Shown here: piece by piece, positions 57,239-64,000 of the stretch
Layout: every line of letters begins with the position of its first letter
How positions within the stretch are numbered: the first letter of the stretch is position 1
NCBI GenBank assembly: GCA_907165065.1
Contig: OU015539.1
Coordinates: forward strand, 17,452,816-17,516,815
Reading direction: 5' to 3'
Source of the DNA: Caprimulgus europaeus
Taxonomy: Eukaryota > Chordata > Aves > Caprimulgiformes > Caprimulgidae
DNA: 64,000 nucleotides
Notes under the pieces: generated by a model
Told to the model about the DNA's origin: nothing
Databases searched by the model: none
The model's input: only the letters and a program-made list of their open reading frames with translations
Translations under genes and position numbers: made by a program

Positions 57239-57448
57239 GAATCCCAGAGTGGTTTGGGTTGGAAGGGACCTTAAAGCTCCTCCAGTCCCAACCCCCCTGC
57301 CAGCAGCAGGGACACTTCCACTAGAGCAGGTTGCTCAAAGCCTCATCCAACCTGGCCCAGAACACTTCCAGGGAGGAGCAGCCACAACTTCTCTGGGCAA
57401 CCTGGGCCAGGGTCTCACCACCCTCACACCAAAGAATTTCTTCCTGAA
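57239..57448 (-). mobile_element. CR1 LINE, 3'-end copy (about 210 bases)
   Basis: Inverted tail GGAATCCCAGAGTGGTTTGG, the standard 3' block, and CACCAAAGAATTTCTTCCTG at the right end. Same subfamily as 7.6 kb. Confidence 0.94.
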
Positions 57449-57449
57449 C

Positions 57450-58132
57450 TCACCTTTCTCTGTTATCTAAGCTGCACTCATTATGTTCAGTTTAATGGCA
57501 GCAATTATTTCATTAGCACGAGCTGTTCACCCACCTGCTGCTGTACCAACACTGGGTTACACACAGGCCCATCACCTCCCAAACTGCACAGCTGGGAGAA
57601 GTTCAGCAGAAAACTTCCCAGCTTTTGTTTTCAGAAATGTGTTACACCAGTGGAGTAAAACTCCAGAGTTGCCACACACAGACAAGCTCAGTTGAGTAAC
57701 ACACTCCACTGCAGTGCAGTATTTTAACAAACTACAGCTGTATCTGACCTCCAGCTCCCTGACTAACAAACCACTGCAGATGAGGCAAATGAAGGCTGGA
57801 ACAAGGAAATTTCTTCTCCCATTTCCTATCCCCTTCAGCAGCACATCTTCTAACGGTCCCAGGGCTGCATTTGACAGGATACTAAAACAGGAAAGGCAGT
57901 CACTTGGAAATTTATGAGGAGCCAAGGGAACCTGCTGAGTGCCACCTTCCTCGCTTCATTCCTCATGCCACGGGCAGAAATGGGGTTCCCAGCCTGCTCC
58001 TCCCTCAGCAGCCTTGGCCATCGTGCACTCAGCTCACTCTCAACACCATTTATCAACAGCCACTTCTCAGCTGCTTTTCTCTCTCCAGGGTTCTCTCCAG
58101 CCCTAAGGGAGCTCAGGAAAATACACAGCAGA
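57450..58132. other. unique DNA, no gene recognised
   Basis: Nothing recognised. Open frames that enter from the right belong to the CR1 at 58.1 kb. Confidence 0.4.
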
Positions 58133-58135
58133 AGA

Positions 58136-58724
58136 GGGGTGGGCAGCAGGGCCAGGGAGGGGACTGTCCCCCTCTGCTCTGCCCTTGGGAGGCCCCAGCT
58201 GGAGTGTTGCGTCCAGGCCTGGAGCCCCCAGCACAAGAAGGATGTGGAGCTGTTGGAGCAGGGCCAGAGGAGAGCCAGGAAGATGGTCAGAGGGCTGGAG
58301 CACCTCTCTGCTGGAGAAAGGCTGAGGGAGCTGGGCTTGTTGAGCTTGGAGAAGAGAAGGCTCCAGGGAGACCTCACTGCAGCCTTCCAGTACCTAAAGG
58401 GAGCTTAGAAACAGGAGGGAGAGGGACTTTGTACATGGGCAGAGAGTGACAGGACAAGGGAAAATGGTTTTAAACTGAGAGAGGGGAGATTTAGGTCAGA
58501 TATTAGGAGGAAATTTTTTACCCAGAGGGTGGTGAGACCCTGGCCCAGGTTGGCCAGAGAAGCTGTGGCTGCTCCTCCCTGGAAGTGTTCTGGGCCAGGT
58601 TGGATGAGGCTTTGAGCAACCTGGTCTAGTGGTTGGTGACCTTGTCCACAGCAGGGGGGGTTGGAACTGGATGAGCTTTAAGTCCCTTCCAACCCAAATC
58701 AGTCTGGGATTCTGGGATTCTATA
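58136..58724 (+). mobile_element. CR1 LINE, 3' portion (about 590 bases)
   Basis: The frame is open through [40 protein letters not shown] and [20 protein letters not shown]. The 3' UTR and the tail GGGATTCTGGGATTCTATA follow. 5'-truncated. Confidence 0.95.
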
Positions 58725-58726
58725 CT

Positions 58727-59375
58727 CTACCATTTCTGTTTCTTTTCCCAGGTCCTTAGGACAAGGCACTGCGCACACCCTTCAGGCTGCAGAGCACCAA
58801 GCAGGACACGCTCCCTTGCAGGCTAAGAAGGCTCCTATTCAAACTGGGATGCTTACAGCAACAGAAGGGACTTGCTGGTCCCACCAAAGGCTCGGGAGCA
58901 CAAAAGGAAAGGTCAGGCAAAGCCAAGTTTTTCCCCAGGCAGAATTGCTGTACGCAGGAAGCCGGCCAGCAGCGTTGGGTTGTAAGAGATAATGACAGCA
59001 TAAAATGTAAAAGTGTTTTTTTTTTTTTCCTGGCAGGTATTTGTTTGTCATTTCCTGGGTTTTTTTGTATATGTTCTACAGCATTGAAATCTAGCTGCTG
59101 GAGCCTCAGAAACACAAAGGTACCTAACACAACATTCCAACTCAATTCCTGGAGGAAATGCCTCCAAGCCATTTGACTGAATTAAGAAGCAGAAACATTT
59201 ACCACCAACTGGCCTCCAGCTACAGAACTTTGCACCACAAGCATCTGCACTCCAGTATTACTGGCAAAAGGTAAGTCTGCCAGGGCTAAAAATAATATTC
59301 ACGAGCAATAAAACCTACTGACTGTGGTTCACAGTGAAGGCAAACGTTTTGGAGAACAACCCCAAGCCATGGTTG
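58727..59375. other. unique DNA, no gene recognised
   Basis: A T-run (59016-59028) and a plus-strand donor-like AAAAGGTAAGTCTG (about 59270) are present. No gene recognised. Confidence 0.4.
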
Positions 59376-59376
59376 A

Positions 59377-59472
59377 GGTGCTGGAGAAAGGCTGAGGGAG
59401 CTGGGCTTGTTGAGCCTGGAGAAGAGAAGGCTCCAGGGAGACCTCACTGCAGCCTTCCAGAGCCTGAAGCTC
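59377..59472 (+). mobile_element. CR1 LINE, internal fragment (95 bases)
   Basis: Nearly the same as part of the copy at 58.3 kb (GGAGAAAGGCTGAGGGAGCT and [18 protein letters not shown]). Both ends are missing. It may be a partial duplicate of the neighbouring copy rather than a separate insertion. Confidence 0.88.
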
Positions 59473-59474
59473 AA

Positions 59475-60190
59475 GAGGTGCTCACCTGACTTCCTGACAC
59501 AACCAGGACTCAGCTATGTGTCACAGAAGGTAGCACAGCAGCGTGGGCAGATGAGGCAGCATACAGATGTCAGTGGAGCTGGATGCAGCACTTGTTCTGA
59601 GACACTTCCTAACCAAGAGGCTAACCTAGACTGGGGCTCTTCTATTAAGAAGAGAAACTAAGGACAGATATGGCACTTCCTGGATAATATTTATTCACAA
59701 AACAACGCTTAGAAAATCTCCTTTCCTCAAACAAAGAAGAAACAGAACAGCAGGAGGCAGTTGTGTGGATTCTATCTCAGTTCCCCACACCACCACGGGG
59801 CCACACAAAATGCTCTTAAACTACTGCAGCAAAGCACACTGAGTCTGCTTTTAGTACAAGGGAAAAACCTGCCAAGTTCCTAAGTAGGTCTCTAATCATA
59901 GCAAGATGTAAAATTAAACCTCAGGAAAGATGCAAATTATGATCCCAGCCTTTAATGTCACAAACGGCGCTGAAATCCTGTGTGTCTTCAAAGTATGAAG
60001 TCACTCAAGCATTTAACGGCACTTGAAGAGCCAGTAAGCCCTGTTTTGCTAGAAAATAAAAACATCTTTAATTGAGCTTTTAAAAAGTGACCAGGATTTT
60101 ACAAGGGTAGATTCCTAGCACTGCTTGAAACAAAAACCTTTTAAATAATTTCACGTTTTATACATCATTAAGCTGAAGATTCCAAACCAA
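59475..60190. other. unique DNA, no gene recognised
   Basis: Nothing recognised. Confidence 0.4.
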
Positions 60191-60194
60191 GGTA

Positions 60195-60312
60195 GAGAAC
60201 AAAGCACAGAGAGATAAAGTGATCTGCCCAAGGTCACCTGAAAAATCTTCTGAGAAGCAAGAAGAGCAACTAATTTTGGATAAAATTCTATACCCTGACC
60301 AGAAAGCCAATC
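60195..60312 (-). mobile_element. MIR-like SINE remnant
   Basis: Reverse MIR order: AAGCACAGAGAGATAAAGTG, then ATCTGCCCAAGGTCACCTG, matching 'GGCACAGAGAGGTTAAGTGACTTGCCCAAGGTCAC' closely. The right part (TTCTATACCCTGACC) is decayed. Confidence 0.65.
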
Positions 60313-60314
60313 TC

Positions 60315-60536
60315 TCCTCCAGCACTGGTACCTTGGGGTGATGAAGATCATATTGCAGGTACAAATATGGATTAATGGAAAAGCTTCGTTCCTCCCTGAA
60401 AAATGGCAAGCAGGTGTCTCCTGCCTTACCCAGGCACAACATAGAGCAAAAAGGGGGTGTGCATAAATCAGCCCCGAATCGTCGCCTCAGTGCCACGGCG
60501 GGGCTCTGTCCCGAGAACAGCGCGCTACCTTGGGTG
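60315..60536. other. unique DNA with a small CpG group
   Basis: 60.47-60.53 kb has about eight CpGs. No gene recognised. Confidence 0.35.
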
Positions 60537-60539
60537 GAA

Positions 60540-60900
60540 TAAATGTCCCCATTAGGTCCATAATGAAGCTAATCAATTTGGGGATTGTAAAATAACCCTG
60601 TCCAGAATGTTGATGAATCACATGACATGTCTTCCAAGGACTCTATTGATAAAGATGCCATTTTTACTGGAATTTCACTAATTAATCATGTTTTGAGGTA
60701 GTTTTATTTCTATTATCCTTTGATGATCTAATTTACATTTATAATTATCTATTCCTTCGTGGATTAATTGCTCATGTTATTTTCTCTATTAATCAGACGT
60801 CAACATTTGCATTACAGATGACTGCGCTATTTTCTTACTACAAACTCTGGCAGCACGGTGCTAACAATAAATACTCCTCAGTTCTGGGGGTGAATTAGTG
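60540..60900. promoter_or_regulatory. candidate conserved non-coding element (enhancer-like)
   Basis: A repeat-free AT-rich block of high complexity, dense in homeodomain-like words (CTAATTAATCATG, GGATTAATTGCTC, TATTAATCAG). It also has a perfect octamer-like POU word, ATTTGCAT (60805-60812), and short AATAAA words. All three frames are broken on both strands, so it is not an exon. This profile is typical of developmental enhancers. Conservation itself cannot be seen here. Confidence 0.35.
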
Positions 60901-60938
60901 TCTTGCTCCTTCTAAATAAAGGCATTATTAGGATCTTT

Positions 60939-61004
60939 GGGGGTTGGAACTGGATGATCCTTAAGGTCCCTTCCAACCCAAACCATTCCATGACTCTATG
61001 CTCT
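60939..61004 (+). mobile_element. CR1 LINE, 3'-tail copy (66 bases)
   Basis: Only the last block remains: GGGGTTGGAACTGGATGATC, CCCTTCCAACCCAAACC and the tail CATGACTCTATGCTCTT. An extreme 5' truncation. Confidence 0.93.
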
Positions 61005-61007
61005 TAC

Positions 61008-62690
61008 CACTAATTGGAGGCAGGCTGGTGGGTCTGTGGTATTTTCCACATCTATTCATTATGTCCAAGAATTTCCTTTTTTTCTGCAAACCATCAATGC
61101 ACAAATATTTAGTTCACCCTTTGCTGTCAAACAAGCCCTGAGCAAAGGGCAGAGAGTTATGAATCTGAGGCCATCACTGACTTCTTTCCTACATCTCCAG
61201 GTACCTTTAGAAGAGTTTCACACCTTCCAGCTACTCACCACAACTCCCTCCTGGATGCTGTCACCCACAGTGCCACCTGAAAAGCTCTTTTTATCCAAAC
61301 TTCTTACCTATGTTTGGGAAAAATCAATTCTCTGTGCTAGTATAAAACAGTAGATATTGCTGAGCTGACTGTGCCTGGAGCAGCTACAGGAGCACTCAGA
61401 CACACGGCTCTGTCAGCAGGGACCTTTGGCAGGTGGCTGTGGACAGTCACCTCCTTCCCAGGTCCAAAGGAACACACCTGGGTGCAGGGGGAGTCCACAC
61501 CCCTGCTCCCAGATGGGTGGCATTCCATCTAACCAGGATGGGTTGTGCTCACCATCCTTTCCCCAAGTGTGGCTCAGACATGCAGGGAGGGGAGGAAGAG
61601 CCTGGGTACCCCACTCCCCACACGCTGCTGCTGCACCCTCACCTACTTGTGGGGAATAGGAAGCGATCGAAGCTCCAGTGACGCTCTCCCCAGGCTCCCA
61701 CTGGGACACAGAGGTCTGGGCATGGCCCCAGCACTCTTGTTCTTTGCACAGGAGCAGTGGAGCTCTTCACCAGTCCCCAACACTCTCACACAGAAGCACA
61801 GCCAAGGTCATAGTACATCAGATTATTAAGAGACATGCTGCTTCTGCCTAGGACCTCCTCTGGGTCAGCAGCTTCAACAACAGACTTGGGATCCTCTGAG
61901 TCAAGACTTGCAAAGCCCTGCTGGTTTCCACTTCTACAATGGCAGAGAATAAATTGGACACGTAAAATAATTACACTAGTGTCAGAAGCACAAACAAATG
62001 GGGCATCACCACCAGTGTGGTAGAAGTCACACTTTTTACAGGGGGAAATTCCCAGAGGATCCATCATGCACATCTGAAGCTCCCCAGCTGTGGGTTCTCT
62101 GTTCTCTTCAGCCTTTAACCAGCACTACAACTGCTGCCTTGAAATCTGCCAAGGAAGAAGCAGTTCTGTGCTTGCCACAGAGGTTTCCAAGCCATTTCTT
62201 TCAGTCTGGGGTGGTGAGTGTTTCCTCCATGTGACTCCACTCAGACAGGGAGGGATAAACACCTCCTCTGCCCACTCCCACACAGGAACCTTTTCCCTAC
62301 CCCATCAAAGGACAAAAAAATCCATTCTGTTTTATGGCAGTCCACCCTGCATGGTCTGCAGGAGCAGGACTGTCAGCTGTGGAGCTTTGAGGAGATACCT
62401 GGAACCCACACAGCAGCACTGGCAGGCTGTCTGAGGAGGACAGACAAGTTGAGGGAGGTCTATTATATCTCACAGTGAGGAAGCCCTTTCCAACACCTGT
62501 TTAGTTCCTTCCTCAGCTCCTACAGACCAGCTACAACCTATTCAGTCCCCAAAGAGCATTATTTTCACCTGCAGACATAAGGAGGGCTGCTCATGGTCTA
62601 AAGTATTTTTTAAGTAAGTAAATGTCTCAAGGTGTTTCTCAGTGAGAATATCTCCAACTAGCTCAGCAGAAGGCATGTGCTGTAAGACAA
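61008..62690. other. unique DNA, no gene recognised
   Basis: Two minus-strand splice-bounded small segments (around 61.24-61.28 and 61.31-61.34 kb) are too weak to call. No repeat family seen. Confidence 0.35.
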
Positions 62691-62691
62691 G

Positions 62692-62912
62692 AGGATAGAT
62701 TCAGACTAGATGTAATTTTTCACACTGAGGGTGGTGAAACCCTGGCCCAGGTTGCCCAGAGGGGTGACAGAAGCCCCATTCCTGGAAATATTCAAGGTCA
62801 GGTTGGACGGGGCTCTGAGCAACCTGCTCTGGTTGAAGATGTCCCTGCTCACTGCAGGGGGTTGGACTAGATGGCCTTGGAAGGTTCCTTGAACCCAAAC
62901 CATTCTGTGAAG
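62692..62912 (+). mobile_element. CR1 LINE, 3' portion (about 220 bases)
   Basis: Starts near AGATTCAGACTAGATG, then GGGTGGTGAAACCCTGGCCC, GGTTGGACTAGATGGCC and the tail CATTCTGTGAAGT. Confidence 0.92.
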
Positions 62913-62914
62913 TA

Positions 62915-64000
62915 TTAAAGTACTGGCTGGTAGAAGTTCAACTCAGCAATAACTGAGGAAGTTAATCCAATAACCCATTCATGGAATGTTCTCATTTTCC
63001 AGTCCATCAGCGTGGTCCCTTCCTTGACTCCATGGCCTGGTTAGCAAAGCTCAGCAACTCTCTTCATTTTGGACTCTTTCACATCTGCTGGCAGATGTTG
63101 TGCAGAAGGCTGCTCATTTCATAACATAAGGCTTTCCCTACATACCTCATTCCTCAGAGCACACTGGTGGATTCTGTCACCCCCGTATTGTATCAGTTCT
63201 TCCCCATCTCCTCATACCCTTTAAATTACACTGTTGATCTTTCATCATATTCCTGGGGTCATTAACTACCTCAACTGTAAAGATCCTTATTCTCTGCCAC
63301 AACAGACCAGGGAGAAGATTGTGTGAGGCAGGTCAGTGTAACCCCCTCTAACATGAGATGAAACTCTGGACCTGTGTGCAGCTCCAAAACTCGTGCTATG
63401 GAGCTGCCATAGTGACAGAAGACATCCCATTAATCTGCAATTCTCCTCTGCCAGGGACGGGCAATCTCACACCACATCCACTCAGCAGAGCTCAATGTAC
63501 CATCCCCAGCGCTGGCCCTGGGACTGAAACTCTTCAAAATAAAGTTAAATGTAGGATTTAATGGAGCAGGGAAGAGCCCAAATTCTGAATTAAGGAGGAG
63601 AGAAATTACAGCATTTACAGCCTTCCCACATCTGTGAGTGGAAAGCCCGAGAAAACACAATGACTCTGCAGGAATATGTGCAAGGCCAGAAATCATCTCC
63701 CAACGTCCTTAGTGAACCTGTAGTTTGTTCTCACAAATTCTCCTGGTTCAACCAACTTTTTGTCATCTCTAAGTGCTCACTACATCTGAGAGTGGTAGGG
63801 ATAACCCATCTGAAGTCCCCCTTGGTGCCTGTCACACCTGCCCCAACACCCACCACACTCCCTGATGGTTCATCTTACTCAGCTTGGCAGAGCAACAGAG
63901 GTCAACACTCCATCATGCATCCACAGCTGAGAAACAACCGTGTTTTAACATCACTGGAGGCTTAAGATGGGACAGGAGCTAGAGAACAGCACAGTCCAGG
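62915..64000. other. unique DNA, no gene recognised
   Basis: Nothing recognised up to the right edge of the window. Confidence 0.4.

Noticed and set aside
57904-58449. 181- and 175-codon open frames on both strands
   Set aside because: They run into the CR1 at 58.1 kb; the coding-like part is its RT end.
1-64000. tRNA, rRNA, CRISPR arrays, bacterial-type operons
   Set aside because: Looked for on both strands; the only tRNA-like word (19.45 kb) belongs to a MIR-like SINE.

Overview
The window looks like nuclear DNA from a bird, most likely a songbird. It is dominated by short, 5'-truncated CR1 LINE copies. Their 3' ends have no poly(A) and finish in octamer-like tails (ATTCTATG or TTCTGTGA types), as is usual in sauropsids. 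Three ERVL-like LTRs and one further LTR-like stretch have the layout seen in passerine genomes. I find no bacterial-type operons, rRNA, tRNA, CRISPR array or intact long gene.

Layout. At 0-7 kb: mostly unique DNA with a possible minus-strand terminal exon (about 800-1207), a MIR-like SINE (5.15 kb) and two compact CpG-rich patches (5.7 and 6.98-7.05 kb). At 7.6-8.35 kb: a long minus-strand CR1. At 11.3-11.8 kb: an LTR-like stretch with an AT-rich hairpin. At 13.5-18.5 kb: three CR1 pieces and a splice-bounded open segment at 16.76 kb. At 19-24 kb: a MIR-like SINE, a polypyrimidine minisatellite and an ancient LINE with reverse-transcriptase-like coding traces. At 26-30.8 kb: two LTRs and two CR1s. 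At 32-41 kb: CR1 copies in both orientations, a second LTR related to the one at 30 kb, and a 200-base tract nearly without G. At 44.8-51.4 kb: four CR1s, with possible small exons at 49.5 and 50.1 kb. At 56-63 kb: six CR1 pieces, a MIR-like SINE and a strong candidate conserved non-coding element at 60.54-60.90 kb.

Function. Most long open frames are shadows of CR1, LTR or low-complexity DNA. The best case for host function is indirect. It rests on CpG-rich patches with back-to-back start codons near 6.8-7.0 kb, several splice-bounded open segments (some in compatible phase on the minus strand), and AT-rich repeat-free blocks with homeodomain- or POU-like words. I cannot name a host gene. 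The simplest reading is intronic or intergenic DNA of a gene whose main exons lie outside, possibly with one or more lncRNAs.

Limits. Everything was read by eye. Repeat edges are good to roughly 5-20 bases, family names are by resemblance, and all exon calls are speculative because splice-like boundaries are common by chance.
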